From: Bacteroidota bacterium
Lineage (GTDB): Bacteria; Bacteroidota; Bacteroidia; Chitinophagales; Chitinophagaceae
Direction of reading: 5' to 3'
DNA: 64,000 bases
NCBI GenBank assembly: GCA_016183765.1
Contig: JACPEA010000011.1
Span: forward strand, 124,001-188,000
The position numbers were made by a program, and so were the translations under genes. The stretch's first letter is position 1. Each line of letters opens with the position of its first letter. The notes below the pieces were generated by a model. That model saw only the letters and a list, made by a program, of their open reading frames with translations. It was not told the DNA's origin and searched no databases. Shown here piece after piece: positions 33,994-42,950 of this stretch.

Positions 33994-34695
33994 TTAATCC
34001 AGATCTCCCAGCTGCGGGCGCAGAACAATATCTTCTACCACGGCCATCGGGGATAACAACGAAGCAGCATATACCATTTTAGCTATATCTTCTGCCTCCA
34101 TGATACGCTGAGGATCAATCTCAAAACCATCCCAGCTGGCACTCATAGTAGCGCCGGGGAGAACTGCGGTAACTTTGATACCATGTGGTTTCATTTCTTC
34201 GCGCAGGTTTTTGCTGAAGCCCAGCATAGCAAATTTGCTGATACTATAGCTGCCCCCGTTGGGGTATGCATGCAGGGAAGCTATGGAGCAGATATTGAAA
34301 ATATGTCCTTTCCCTGCATCCATCATGGCTGGCAGAAAGGCGCGCGTTAAATGATACGCGCTATACAGGTTTACTTCGATCATCTGTTCCAGTGTGCCAT
34401 CGGGTTCATTATGCACACTGCCCGGCATGAACTGTCCCGCGTTATTCACCACCACATCCGGAATACCGAAACCCAGGCACCATGCGGCAAAAGTTTTCAC
34501 TTCTTCCGGTATGCCCATATCTACCGGCCTGGCTTTGATGGTGCTTTGCGGGTACCTGTTCTGCAGGTCGGCCACCGCATCATACAAACCCTTTTCGCCC
34601 CTGCTGCAGATAAGCAGGGTATGACCTGCAGCGGCAAACTGTTCTGCAATGGCTTTACCGATCCCTTTGGAAGCGCCTGTAATGATCACCTGCAT
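33994..34695 (-). CDS. short-chain dehydrogenase/reductase
   Basis: A 233-residue classical SDR. The NAD(P)-binding TGASKGIGKA is at residues 6-15, NNAG at 84-87, and the catalytic set is Ser in NICSIAS (about 137-140) with Tyr150 and Lys154 in YSISK. The Arg at position 32 after the second strand (CSRG) suggests NADP preference. Substrate unknown. The start at 34695 is used because it begins MQVIITGASKG, right at the Rossmann fold; the frame extends upstream across the divergent HAD gene start without homology. Confidence 0.9.
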   Translation of the reverse strand: MQVIITGASKGIGKAIAEQFAAAGHTLLICSRGEKGLYDAVADLQNRYPQSTIKARPVDMGIPEEVKTFAAWCLGFGIPDVVVNNAGQFMPGSVHNEPDGTLEQMIEVNLYSAYHLTRAFLPAMMDAGKGHIFNICSIASLHAYPNGGSYSISKFAMLGFSKNLREEMKPHGIKVTAVLPGATMSASWDGFEIDPQRIMEAEDIAKMVYAASLLSPMAVVEDIVLRPQLGDLD

Positions 34696-34786
34696 ATATA
34701 ATAGGTTAGAAACACGAAGTACGAACTTTTTTGTTAACAGTGTACACTTCGCATCCGGCAGCACAGAGTTTGCTTTATCTTGCGGC

Positions 34787-35482
34787 ATGCAATACCGTCA
34801 CCTCTTCTTTGACCTGGACCATACTTTGTGGGATTTCGAGACCAATGCCAAACTGGCCATGGCCGACCTGTTCGACAGCCTGTCTTTACACGAAAAAGGC
34901 ATTCCGGATTTTGATGGATTTTATGACCGCTACAGTTACCATAATCACCGGTTATGGGACCGGTACACCAAAGGACACATCAAACAGGAAGAACTGCGCT
35001 GGAAAAGGATGTGGCTGGCCCTGCTGGACTTTAAACTGGCCGATGAACCCCTTTCACGCCAGATGGCGGCTGCATTCCTGGAATTGCTGCCAACGAAGAA
35101 TTCGCTGTTTCCCTATACCGTTGAAATACTGCAATACCTGCAGCAGAAGAACTATCAAATGCACCTGGTGACCAATGGTTTTGAAAAAGTGCAGTACGGC
35201 AAGATCAAACTATCGGGACTGGATGGTTTTTTTGACCAGGTAATTACCTCCGAAGCCAGCAACAGCCTGAAACCCAACCGGGAAATATTTGACTATGCCT
35301 TTTCTAAAACCGGAGCCGTGGCGAAAGAAAGCATCATGATAGGAGATAACCAGGATGCTGATATTGTAGGTGGTAAAAATGCCGGTATGGACACCGTTTT
35401 TGTGAACCACCTGAATGTAGAGCCCTACAGCCAGCCCACTTATGTGATACACCACCTGAAAGAGCTGGAGAATATCCTCTGA
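34787..35482 (+). CDS. HAD-superfamily hydrolase, YjjG-like noncanonical pyrimidine nucleotidase
   Basis: A 231-residue HAD hydrolase: motif I FFDLDHTLWDF (Asp9/Asp11), motif II LVTNG, motif III Lys in the KLSGLDGFFDQV/NSLKPNREIF region, and motif IV MIGDNQDADIVGGKNAG. The TLWDFETN signature is typical of the YjjG/TIGR02254 group, which dephosphorylates noncanonical pyrimidine nucleotides such as 5-fluoro-dUMP or dUMP. The start at 34787 (MQYRHLFFDLD) follows a TATCTTGC near-match. A strong terminator follows. Confidence 0.85.
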   Translation: MQYRHLFFDLDHTLWDFETNAKLAMADLFDSLSLHEKGIPDFDGFYDRYSYHNHRLWDRYTKGHIKQEELRWKRMWLALLDFKLADEPLSRQMAAAFLELLPTKNSLFPYTVEILQYLQQKNYQMHLVTNGFEKVQYGKIKLSGLDGFFDQVITSEASNSLKPNREIFDYAFSKTGAVAKESIMIGDNQDADIVGGKNAGMDTVFVNHLNVEPYSQPTYVIHHLKELENIL

Positions 35483-35532
35483 TCATGATAGCGTGTTTGC
35501 TTTACAACCCTGATACATCCAGGTAACCGAAT

Positions 35533-35559
35533 AAAAAAACCGCTGATAGCGGTTTTTTT
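35533..35559. terminator. bidirectional Rho-independent terminator
   Basis: The stem ACCGCT/AGCGGT, with seven A and seven T in the outer part and a 3-base loop, lies between the HAD gene (+) and the Cys/Lys-rich gene (-). Confidence 0.88.
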
Positions 35560-35579
35560 ATTTCGATCAGGAAAGAAAA

Positions 35580-35810
35580 CTATGCTTTTGTTTTAGCTAC
35601 AGGTTTTGCTTCCTTAACATCTTTCTTGCTGTCTTTTTTCATGTCCTTGCAGTCCTTCATGCCTTTGCAGTCTTTCATGTCTTTACTGCATTCTTTTTTG
35701 TCTTTGCAGCACTCTTTTCCCATTGCGCATTTTTTGCCATCACCTTCGTGTGCAAAAGCGATACCGGTAACCAGGAAAGCAGCAGTAGCTAATACTAATA
35801 ATTTTTTCAT
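35580..35810 (-). CDS. small secreted Lys/Cys/Met-rich protein
   Basis: A 76-residue protein with signal peptide MKKLLVLATAAFLVTGIAFAHE. The mature chain is short, highly charged and repetitive: KKCAMGKECCKDKKECSKDMKDCKGMKDCKDMKKD. It has six Cys, several Met and many Lys/Asp, then a Lys/Ala-rich tail. The spacing KDCKxMKDCK and the Cys/Met content suggest metal binding in the periplasm, but I know no family. Monocistronic. Confidence 0.7.
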   Translation of the reverse strand: MKKLLVLATAAFLVTGIAFAHEGDGKKCAMGKECCKDKKECSKDMKDCKGMKDCKDMKKDSKKDVKEAKPVAKTKA

Positions 35811-35894
35811 ACTTGGCTATTTAAGTGTAAAGGGTTTCTACCCTGAAAATAGGCAATTTGTATGGGATAGCCTGTTCCCATTTGTTAAAATCGG

Positions 35895-36551
35895 CTACCA
35901 GCCGGCCAGTACGGTCACCCCGCCTTTTACTACCTGGTTCAGTTCCACGTTAACTTTGGCGTTCAGGGGCAATAACACATCTACCCGGCTTCCGAATTTG
36001 ATAAACCCATATTCATCCCCCTGTTTTACCTGCTGGCCTACCGCGGTATAATTGCAGATGCGTTTGGCTAAAGCGCCTGCTATCTGTTTATAGAGGATCT
36101 CACCATGGTCATTGCGGGTTACCACGCTCCAGCGTTCGTTTTCGGTGGAAGATTTTGGGTGCCATGCCACCAGGTATTTGCCCTTGTGGTACTGGTTGTA
36201 CACCACTTCGCCGCTCATGGGATTACGGTTCACATGTACATTGGCGGGGCTCATAAAGATGCTTACCTGTATACGGCGGTCCTTGAAATATTCTTCATCG
36301 GTGATCTCCTCAATCACCACCACTTTACCGTCTGCCGGGCAGATCACCTGGTTATCATTGATGGTAAGCACCCGGTTGGGTATGCGGAAAAAAGAAATGA
36401 TGAACAGGAACAGGAACAGGGTCACCACAAATAACAGCATGGCCAGCCAGGGTAAGGATGCGCTCAGAAATGTAAAAGATGCCAGGTTAAACAACCCAAA
36501 CAGCAATGCAGTGATGGCAATGGTTTTATATCCTTCTCTGTGAATGGTCAT
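35895..36551 (-). CDS. psd: phosphatidylserine decarboxylase
   Basis: A 218-residue proenzyme of the short (archaeal-type/Bacteroidota) group. Two N-terminal membrane segments (about 12-55) are followed by the catalytic part with VICPADGKVVVI, SIFMSPANVHVNRNP and HKGKYLVAW. The self-cleavage motif GSR is seen in IKFGSRVDV, where cleavage before Ser would create the pyruvoyl group. The enzyme converts phosphatidylserine to phosphatidylethanolamine. It lies 66 bases after cdsA on the same strand; both act in phospholipid synthesis and probably share a transcript. Confidence 0.92.
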   Translation of the reverse strand: MTIHREGYKTIAITALLFGLFNLASFTFLSASLPWLAMLLFVVTLFLFLFIISFFRIPNRVLTINDNQVICPADGKVVVIEEITDEEYFKDRRIQVSIFMSPANVHVNRNPMSGEVVYNQYHKGKYLVAWHPKSSTENERWSVVTRNDHGEILYKQIAGALAKRICNYTAVGQQVKQGDEYGFIKFGSRVDVLLPLNAKVNVELNQVVKGGVTVLAGW

Positions 36552-36617
36552 CTGAAATGATTGAACTGCAAATGTAAAACGGATTGTTGAGATTGCGGCA
36601 GCGGAGCGTAATAGAGT

Positions 36618-37481
36618 TTAGTAAAAGCAATACAGGACCACCCAAACCGCCGTAGTAGCCACCAGCAGGGAATCGAACCTGTCGAGAAAACCACCATGCC
36701 CGGGCATGAGCTGTCCGCTGTCTTTTACCCCGGCCAGTCGTTTCAGTTTGCTTTCCAACAGGTCGCCCAGCGTTCCTGTGATGGCAGCAGTTACCGATAC
36801 CAGCAGCATCGCTTTCCATGAAAAATCAAAAAGATATACTCCGGCAAGTGTAACAATCAATACTGCCAGTATGGCCCCGCCAATGGTTCCTTCCCAGGTT
36901 TTTTTAGGTGATATGGGAGACAAGGGCGTTTTACCAATGAAAGAACCTACGAGATAGGCCATGGTATCATTGATCCAGATAGAAGCGATCAGGATCACGG
37001 GTAAGATCCAGGCAGGGCCTACAAGGATACTACCATTGATATTACCAAAAAGCTGCATCATCAAACCCCAGCTGAGCGATATGTATAACAAACCCAAAAC
37101 CGAATGGGCCCAGATTTTAGGATTCAGTTTTTTTGCCAGCAGGAATTCACTCAGGATAAAGCCGATCAGTCCCACCCAGAACAGGCTCCAGCCAATCAGT
37201 GCAAGCCGTAAGGTTCCTATATAAAAGCCCGCATCTGTCATCCACAACATCATTCCAAAACCGATCAGCATCACCCCATACCGGTGCAGGGGGCTGATGT
37301 CTTTGTATTCTGGATCGATCGATCCCAGCAGTTTCTGGTACTCTACCCAACAGCCAAAATGAATCACGGAGAACAGAACCAGGAAACTCCACTGGTTCCA
37401 CAATAAGCCAGCCAGCATAATCACCACAAATACCACTGCCGTTACTGCGCGTGTTTTGAATGTTTGCAGGTTAAAAGCCAT
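36618..37481 (-). CDS. cdsA: phosphatidate cytidylyltransferase
   Basis: A 287-residue integral membrane enzyme with about eight membrane segments. It makes CDP-diacylglycerol from phosphatidic acid and CTP. The family signature is at the C-terminus: SPKKTWEGTIGG, GDLLESKLKRLAGVKDSG and MPGHGGFLDRFDSLL, with conserved Asp residues for Mg2+. It is followed by psd; DUF2007 and CPBP genes lie upstream after 100 bases. Confidence 0.94.
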   Translation of the reverse strand: MAFNLQTFKTRAVTAVVFVVIMLAGLLWNQWSFLVLFSVIHFGCWVEYQKLLGSIDPEYKDISPLHRYGVMLIGFGMMLWMTDAGFYIGTLRLALIGWSLFWVGLIGFILSEFLLAKKLNPKIWAHSVLGLLYISLSWGLMMQLFGNINGSILVGPAWILPVILIASIWINDTMAYLVGSFIGKTPLSPISPKKTWEGTIGGAILAVLIVTLAGVYLFDFSWKAMLLVSVTAAITGTLGDLLESKLKRLAGVKDSGQLMPGHGGFLDRFDSLLVATTAVWVVLYCFY

Positions 37482-37580
37482 TGCTTAGCATGATTGATGA
37501 ACCACGAAGTACGAATGTATGCGGGAGATATCCAAATACAACAACCCGCGATAACCGGTTTTCAGCCTATGGCTGGTCAA

Positions 37581-37787
37581 TCAGTTAAGCAGGTTCTTGG
37601 CCACCAGCTGTTTGGCGGTCTCTGCAAGAACTGCAGGCACATACAGTTCAATATCACCGAAATTCAGGTAGCTGCTGTCCTGTTTGTTCATGATTTGAAC
37701 AGCAATATTGTTCTCTTCCAGCATGCCCTGTATAATACTGGCTTCTGCGGGGTTACGGGTAGCATAGATCTTTTGCCAGGTCTGCAT
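37581..37787 (-). CDS. DUF2007 domain protein
   Basis: A 68-residue protein covering a single DUF2007 domain: WQKIYATRNPAEASIIQGMLEENNIAVQIMNKQDSSYLNFGDIELYVPAVLAETAKQLV. The fold is GlnB-like/ferredoxin-like, and the family has no established role. It overlaps the CPBP gene by one base, so it is coupled to it. This pairing (DUF2007 beside a CPBP protease or cdsA) is common in Bacteroidota from memory, but I cannot check it here. Confidence 0.85.
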   Translation of the reverse strand: MQTWQKIYATRNPAEASIIQGMLEENNIAVQIMNKQDSSYLNFGDIELYVPAVLAETAKQLVAKNLLN

Positions 37788-38725
37788 CAGGAAATAATAT
37801 TTTCAGGAGATAAATGTATCGATTTCTCTTTGGCCGTCAGTACAAGTTCACTTTCCTTCCGGAAAGAGCGGAACAGTACCACCAGCAGAATAATGGCTAT
37901 GGCACCCCACCATACCGGCACATTTTCATCCATGGTTTTTTCAATAGGTTTCCCCTGTCGTGAAGTAACATACAGCTGTGTTACCACCAGCGCATTATTC
38001 ATAAAGTGCAACAGTATGGACAACCAAATATTTTTACTGTAATAAAAGATCAGTCCCAGCACCACACCCAATGCCATCCTGGGCAGAAAACCGAAATACG
38101 AAAAATGAATGGCGCTGAACAGGATACTGGTGATCAGGATACCTGCCCATTTGTGATTTGTCCAACCCACAAACACCTGCTGAAAACCTCCGCGGAACAG
38201 CACTTCTTCAAACATGGCCGGGGCCGCTGCCAACACCAGCAGGGCCAGCAGGTAATCGGTCATCGTTTTCATATTCGCCAAAGCCATCATCGTAGCTTTA
38301 TAGGCATCTTCCATGGCTTTGGCTTTGGCATACCATCGGGCCGGCAGCGGTATCCACTCGTTCAGCTGGCCGAGTGCGCCGCTCAGCATGATACTGCAGA
38401 AAGTAAGCGCCAATACCAGCGCCAGCTGTTTGGAACTGGAATAACTGTGAAAGCCCAGCTGCGCAAAAGGTTGTTTGCTTAAGATCCTTGCCAGGATGAG
38501 TGCCGGCAGCAGGAAAGCAAAAAAAGAAGCCATCGTATTCAGCAACCTCGATAGATTAGCATTTTCCGGCCGGTTTAACTGGCTGATTACCTGCATAAAA
38601 GGTACTTTCAGCACCAGGCTGCCCACCAGGGGTAGCAAAAAAGAACCCAGTACCACAAATACCCCCATGAGGCCCATCAGGAAGGCAAACTGTGATGGAT
38701 AATTGATCACCGGCTTTTGATTCAT
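37787..38725 (-). CDS. CPBP family intramembrane metalloprotease-like protein
   Basis: A 312-residue protein with about eight membrane segments. The CPBP motifs are complete: APAMFEEVLFRGGFQQVF (EExxxR), FSAIHFSYFGFLPR and LLHFMNNALVV. The active-site Glu pair and His residues are all present, unlike the 23752 paralogue, which has EDxxxR. Substrate unknown. First gene of a minus-strand operon with DUF2007 and probably cdsA and psd. It is divergent from dusB. Confidence 0.87.
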   Translation of the reverse strand: MNQKPVINYPSQFAFLMGLMGVFVVLGSFLLPLVGSLVLKVPFMQVISQLNRPENANLSRLLNTMASFFAFLLPALILARILSKQPFAQLGFHSYSSSKQLALVLALTFCSIMLSGALGQLNEWIPLPARWYAKAKAMEDAYKATMMALANMKTMTDYLLALLVLAAAPAMFEEVLFRGGFQQVFVGWTNHKWAGILITSILFSAIHFSYFGFLPRMALGVVLGLIFYYSKNIWLSILLHFMNNALVVTQLYVTSRQGKPIEKTMDENVPVWWGAIAIILLVVLFRSFRKESELVLTAKEKSIHLSPENIIS

Positions 38726-38744
38726 CGGCTAAAGAATAAGGTTG

Positions 38745-38752
38745 TAAATTTG
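38745..38752 (+). promoter_or_regulatory. -7 box TAAATTTG before dusB
   Basis: An exact TAnnTTTG match. A TTTG at 38716-38719 lies 25 bases upstream, a longer spacer than usual. It is 76 bases before the ATG at 38829. Confidence 0.4.
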
Positions 38753-38828
38753 CAAATTCCGTAACAAAAAGCAAGCATCGAAAGGATAAGTGGCCAAGAG
38801 CCCTTCCCAAAACCTTTGCCCGCACAAT

Positions 38829-39866
38829 ATGGTAAAAATAGACCAGATACTACTACCCGATTTTCCGCTTTTACTCGCGCCCATGGAAGACGTGAGTGAT
38901 CCGCCCTTCCGCGCCGTTTGCAAAGATAACGGTGCCGACCTGATGTATACCGAATTCATCAGCAGCGAAGGTTTGATCCGGGATGCGATCAAAAGCCGCC
39001 AGAAACTGGACATTTTCGAATACGAACGCCCGGTGGGCATCCAGATCTTCGGGGGTGATGAAGAAGCGCTCTCCATCAGTGCCAAAATCGTAGAGACCGT
39101 TAATCCCGACCTGCTTGATATCAATTTTGGCTGCCCGGTAAAAAAAGTGGTCTCCAAAGGAGCCGGCGCCGGTGTATTGAAAGATGTGGACCTGATGGTG
39201 CGTTTGACCGAGGCGGTAGTAAAAAGTACCCACCTGCCTGTTACCGTTAAAACAAGACTGGGCTGGGACGATAACAGCAAAAACATTGAAGAAGTGGCCG
39301 AACGTTTGCAGGATGTGGGCATCAAAGCGCTCGCAATCCATGGCCGCACACGTTCGCAATTATACAAGGGGCAGGCCGACTGGAGCCTGATCGCCAAAGT
39401 AAAGAACAACCCGCGCATCCGGATCCCTATTTTTGGTAATGGCGATATTGACAGTCCGCAGAAAGCCCTCGAATACAAGAACCGCTATGGAGTAGATGGT
39501 ATCATGATCGGCCGCGCCGCCATCGGTTATCCCTGGATCTTCCGCGAAGTGAAACATTATATCGCCACCGGCGAAATACTGCCATCGCCTACGCTGGAGG
39601 AACGTGTGGAAGTTGCCCGCAAACACCTCCGCAAATCCATCGAATGGAAAGGACCCATTGCCGGTATCAACGAAATGCGCAGGCATTACACCAATTACCT
39701 GAAAGGTTTACCCAATATCAAAGAATACCGCTACAAACTGGTCACTTACAAAACCGGTGAGGAAGTCGAATCCGTACTGGATGATATCCTGCAACATTAT
39801 CAAGGATATATTTTTGAAAGGGCTCCGATAGAACTCATCAATTATCATGAGAAATGCCCGGTGTAG
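38829..39866 (+). CDS. dusB: tRNA-dihydrouridine synthase (DusB type)
   Basis: A 345-residue FMN TIM-barrel enzyme that reduces uridine to dihydrouridine in tRNA. The conserved motifs are LLLAPMEDVSDPPFR, TEFISSEGL, DINFGCPVKKVV (catalytic Cys102), GAGAGVLKD, KTRLGWDD, AIHGRTRSQLYKG and GNGDIDSPQKAL. The last third is the helical tRNA-recruiting domain. The start at 38829 is used. GTG at 38790 is in frame, but it adds residues of no family likeness. The gene is monocistronic. Confidence 0.93.
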   Translation: MVKIDQILLPDFPLLLAPMEDVSDPPFRAVCKDNGADLMYTEFISSEGLIRDAIKSRQKLDIFEYERPVGIQIFGGDEEALSISAKIVETVNPDLLDINFGCPVKKVVSKGAGAGVLKDVDLMVRLTEAVVKSTHLPVTVKTRLGWDDNSKNIEEVAERLQDVGIKALAIHGRTRSQLYKGQADWSLIAKVKNNPRIRIPIFGNGDIDSPQKALEYKNRYGVDGIMIGRAAIGYPWIFREVKHYIATGEILPSPTLEERVEVARKHLRKSIEWKGPIAGINEMRRHYTNYLKGLPNIKEYRYKLVTYKTGEEVESVLDDILQHYQGYIFERAPIELINYHEKCPV

Positions 39867-39870
39867 GATT

Positions 39871-39914
39871 AATGATAGAATGATAGAATGAGTGGATGAG
39901 TGGATGAGTGAATG
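39871..39914. repeat. AATGAGTG octamer array after dusB
   Basis: Five octamer units plus a partial one (AATGATAG, AATGAGTG, GATGAGTG) begin 5 bases after the dusB stop. AATGAGTG is the rotated complement of ATTCACTC. Confidence 0.75.
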
Positions 39915-39960
39915 TTTTGTGGAGGGGGAATTGATAGAATTTCTGTTCCCGTATGGGAGA

Positions 39961-40614
39961 TCACTGGATAGCTGTTATTAACTGTTTACTGAGAGGCGAA
40001 ATATGCTGCGAGTAAAAATGGGTTAAAACGCCGTGCTCATCTATGATATATTTACTGAAGTTCCACATGGGTTGCTGGCTGCACCAGCCATTTGCCGAAG
40101 GGTTGCTTAACCATTGAAACACCGCATGCTGCCCGGGGCCTTTTACCACGCGGCTTTTCTGCATGATAGGAAAGGTCACTCCATAATTCACCTTACAGAA
40201 TGTTGCAATGGCTGCATCGTCCTTTTTTTCCTGCTCCTTGAAATCATTGGCCGGAAAAGCGAGAATCACCAGTTTGTCTTGGTATTGCCGGTATAATTTT
40301 TCCAATTCCTCATATTGGGCAGTGAAGCCGCAGTCACTGGCAGTGTTCACAATAAGTACTTTTTTCCCTTTAAAACGGGCAAAATCAACCGTATCGCCCT
40401 GGTTGCCGACGGCCATCAGAGAATAAAATGAAACAGGGGGCGGTAACTGGTTTCCGTTCTCCTGTATGTCGTTACTGCCGGGCATTAATTTCCCCTTGAG
40501 CATAATGAATGGGTATACTGCTTTCAGAACCGATTGCCGCCAGGTCATATCTTTTCGTTTGATGAGGAATGATACGATAAGGATAACAGCAAGAAAGAAG
40601 AATAGTTTTCGCAT
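39961..40614 (-). CDS. membrane-anchored glutathione peroxidase-like thiol peroxidase
   Basis: A 217-residue protein. An N-terminal membrane anchor (about 3-19) is followed by a linker and a glutathione peroxidase domain (about 63-215). The peroxidatic Cys is Cys95 in NTASDCGFTAQYEEL, and WNFSKYII supplies the conserved Trp/Asn. The motif usually read FPCNQF is FPANDF here, so the resolving Cys of 2-Cys thioredoxin-dependent members is absent (Ala122). It probably acts on peroxides at the outer face of the inner membrane, perhaps by a 1-Cys mechanism. Confidence 0.85.
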   Translation of the reverse strand: MRKLFFFLAVILIVSFLIKRKDMTWRQSVLKAVYPFIMLKGKLMPGSNDIQENGNQLPPPVSFYSLMAVGNQGDTVDFARFKGKKVLIVNTASDCGFTAQYEELEKLYRQYQDKLVILAFPANDFKEQEKKDDAAIATFCKVNYGVTFPIMQKSRVVKGPGQHAVFQWLSNPSANGWCSQQPMWNFSKYIIDEHGVLTHFYSQHISPLSKQLITAIQ

Positions 40615-40673
40615 AAAAAGTATTTACCTGACACTGGCAGTTCTCAGAAGTGACAAAGATGCCGGGGCATAGG

Positions 40674-42047
40674 TTACCGGATAATCCACTTAAATAATTT
40701 CAATTTCCCCTTCAACGGCGGGTATTTGATCGCCGGATCAAACCAGGTGGGGGTTTTCATCACTGCTTTTTTATGACTGAATGTATCGAAGGAATACCGG
40801 CCATGGTAAGCGCCGGTACCACTGAACCCTCTTCCACCAAAAGGCAGATAGGGATTGGTGAGATGCCAGCTGGCATTGTTCACGCAGGCGCCTCCGGCAG
40901 GTACGGCATTCAACCAGAAAGTTTCTTTAGCCGAAGAAGATGTGAATACATAAAACGCCAGCGGGTTGGGGTTTTGCGCGATAATGGTTTTGGCTTCTTC
41001 CGCTGTATGGAACGTGAGTATGGGTAATACGGGACCAAAGATCTCTTCTTTCATCACAGCAGTTTCCAGGTTTACCTGGTCCAGTAAAGTGGGTTCTATA
41101 AACAGGTCGGACCGGTTCTGCCTGCCTCCGTGCAACAGGTTTCCTTGTGCCAGGTAAGCGGCCACCCTGTCAAATTGTTTGGTATTCACCAGCCTGCCAT
41201 AATGCTCACATTCTTCCGCATGCTCCCCAAAGAACTCCGTGATCTTTTCCTTCATGGCTTTTACCAGCGCCTCTTTCTGCGAAACGTGCACCAGTACATA
41301 ATCCGGCGCTACACACATCTGGCCGGCATTGGAGAACTTGGTCATCACAATACGTTTGGCAGCGATGTTGATATTGGCATCGCTCTCTACCAGGCAGGGA
41401 CTTTTACCACCCAGTTCAAGCGTTACAGGAACCAGGCGTTCGGCGGCCATTTGATAAATAAGTTTTCCGACCGCTGTACTTCCGGTATAAAAAACATGGT
41501 CAAAAGTGAAAAAATTCATCATGCCAGGGATCACGGTTGCCCCATCTCCAGGCATATACAGTATATATTCTTTGGGGAAAGTAGCTTCGATGATCTTCTG
41601 CATCACCGCCGAAGTGGCCGGTGCAAATTCACTGGGTTTCAACACAGTACAATTACCTGCCGCAATTGCCCCGATCAATGGCGTAAACAATAACTGGAAA
41701 GGATAGTTCCAGGGACCAATGATCAGTGTAACCCCCAACGGTTCACGAAGTATATAACTGCCTGACGGAAGATTGAGCAGGTTAGTACGTACCGACTCCT
41801 GCGCCATCCACTGACGCAGGTGGTTGATCGTATCGTTCAGTTCGGCCAGGAAAAAACCATTCTCGGTAACCCAGCATTCTTCTTTGCTCTTTTTAAGATC
41901 GGCATGCAAAGCTGCATAGATCTCTTCCTCATGCGCAATCACGGCCTGCTTCAGCAACAGCAACTGCTGTTTGCGGAATGTATACGGTTTGGTAATACCG
42001 CTGTCGAAGTATTGGCGCATGGCGGTTAACTGAGAAAGAATGGTCAT
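40674..42047 (-). CDS. aldehyde dehydrogenase, fatty-aldehyde/ALDH3-like
   Basis: A 457-residue NAD(P)-dependent aldehyde dehydrogenase of the short ALDH3 class. Visible marks are IGPWNYPFQLL (cofactor/oxyanion Asn), FYTGSTAVGK, LELGGKSPC with general base Glu211, and FSNAGQMCVAPDY with catalytic Cys245. KEEIFGPVLP and LPFGGRGFSGTGAYHG complete the family set. No C-terminal membrane anchor like the eukaryotic fatty-aldehyde enzyme. It is monocistronic, with the AT-rich gene-poor patch upstream. Substrate is unknown, though ALDH3 members favour medium or long aldehydes. Confidence 0.92.
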   Translation of the reverse strand: MTILSQLTAMRQYFDSGITKPYTFRKQQLLLLKQAVIAHEEEIYAALHADLKKSKEECWVTENGFFLAELNDTINHLRQWMAQESVRTNLLNLPSGSYILREPLGVTLIIGPWNYPFQLLFTPLIGAIAAGNCTVLKPSEFAPATSAVMQKIIEATFPKEYILYMPGDGATVIPGMMNFFTFDHVFYTGSTAVGKLIYQMAAERLVPVTLELGGKSPCLVESDANINIAAKRIVMTKFSNAGQMCVAPDYVLVHVSQKEALVKAMKEKITEFFGEHAEECEHYGRLVNTKQFDRVAAYLAQGNLLHGGRQNRSDLFIEPTLLDQVNLETAVMKEEIFGPVLPILTFHTAEEAKTIIAQNPNPLAFYVFTSSSAKETFWLNAVPAGGACVNNASWHLTNPYLPFGGRGFSGTGAYHGRYSFDTFSHKKAVMKTPTWFDPAIKYPPLKGKLKLFKWIIR

Positions 42048-42467
42048 GGCAGGTCTGGTTTGCAATATACAAGGTAAGAAAATGTTGGCACCATCATTTG
42101 TATTTCATGGCATCGCCTGTTGCGTCGCACAAGTCGGCTTTCATGAAAATAGTTCAACAGGGTAGGTATTGAGAGCCATTCAATATTTTACCAGCTTTGA
42201 TAGAAAGTAAAATACCCTATGGCATTTCATATTGTATTTATTGTGCCTAATGTTTTGCAGTTTGTCATTGGTGACGAACCTTTACAATAAAGTTGATGCG
42301 GAGAACCAATATTTTAGTAACCACAAATCTGCCTTCGAAGCTCTGAACTGCTACTTTTTGCCAAACTGCCGTTATGTTATGTGCTGGCATTCCTCTCATT
42401 GCCTGAGTCCGTATAAATTATACAAAGTCCTGCCGGTATAAAAATGGGATTGATCTAAGCATTTCCA
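42048..42467. other. 420-bp AT-rich gap without a supported gene
   Basis: No convincing coding frame: the small plus-strand frame from 42232 is a chance ORF. The block 42347-42393 (GCCAAACTGCCGTTATG then TTATGTGCTGGC) resembles, from memory, a sequence recurring next to cassette-like genes in Bacteroidota. It sits just beyond the stop of the 42468 gene. No IS end or recombination site could be confirmed. Confidence 0.35.
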
Positions 42468-42950
42468 CTAAAGTCCAAGCTCTGCTGTAATAAAATCTTT
42501 TGCTCCGTCCATACCTGTCAATTCAAGCCACACCTCACTTTTGTCGCCACTTATGGAAAGTCCGAAAGTGAAAAATTCGCAACACAGTCTTTCTGTTTTT
42601 ATGAACTCTGTTAGTTCGTCTAAAACTTCGTCTGTTCCTGAAAACTTGTAAACATAACCATTTGTCAGTTCTTTTTTGTCGAGGACTTTCTGTTTCAAAC
42701 TTTCGATAACAGTTTCTTTTCGTTTTTGAAGTTCTGGTGTTGTCAGTTTACAACTTAGTTCATTTGACTTGTTTTTGGCTGTACAGTTGTCGCTACAGGT
42801 TGAAGTCATTATTTCTTTGTCTGCTGTCATTGTTTCATTTTTCGTTGTTGCTTTGTCAGAGCTGTAACACGCTGTCAAGGTCAGGATCGTTAAAGTTAAG
42901 TGCAAAAGATCATAGCTATTCGCCCGATCCAACTGAAGCTGGCTTTGCAA
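42468..42950 (-). CDS. hypothetical Cys-rich lipoprotein-like protein, possibly 5'-altered
   Basis: As read from ATG, 160 residues. The segment LTLTILTLTACYSSDK looks like the end of a lipoprotein signal peptide (lipobox TAC), but the residues before it are unlike a signal n-region. The true start may be a TTG near 42905, or the 5' end has been replaced. A linker with CSDNC and LSCK follows. A domain with DEVLDELTEFIKTERLCCEFFTFGLSI and WLELTGMDGAKDFI matches a small family with an ERxCCxFF motif often found near heavy-metal resistance genes; that link is a recollection. The gene is AT-rich and isolated. Confidence 0.55.
   Translation of the reverse strand: MQSQLQLDRANSYDLLHLTLTILTLTACYSSDKATTKNETMTADKEIMTSTCSDNCTAKNKSNELSCKLTTPELQKRKETVIESLKQKVLDKKELTNGYVYKFSGTDEVLDELTEFIKTERLCCEFFTFGLSISGDKSEVWLELTGMDGAKDFITAELGL

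Noticed and set aside
42347..42393. Integron attC site
   Set aside because: The core sites GTTRRRY/RYYYAAC are not both present.
42232..42441. Plus-strand 69-codon frame in the AT-rich gap
   Set aside because: No homology, no start context; likely chance.
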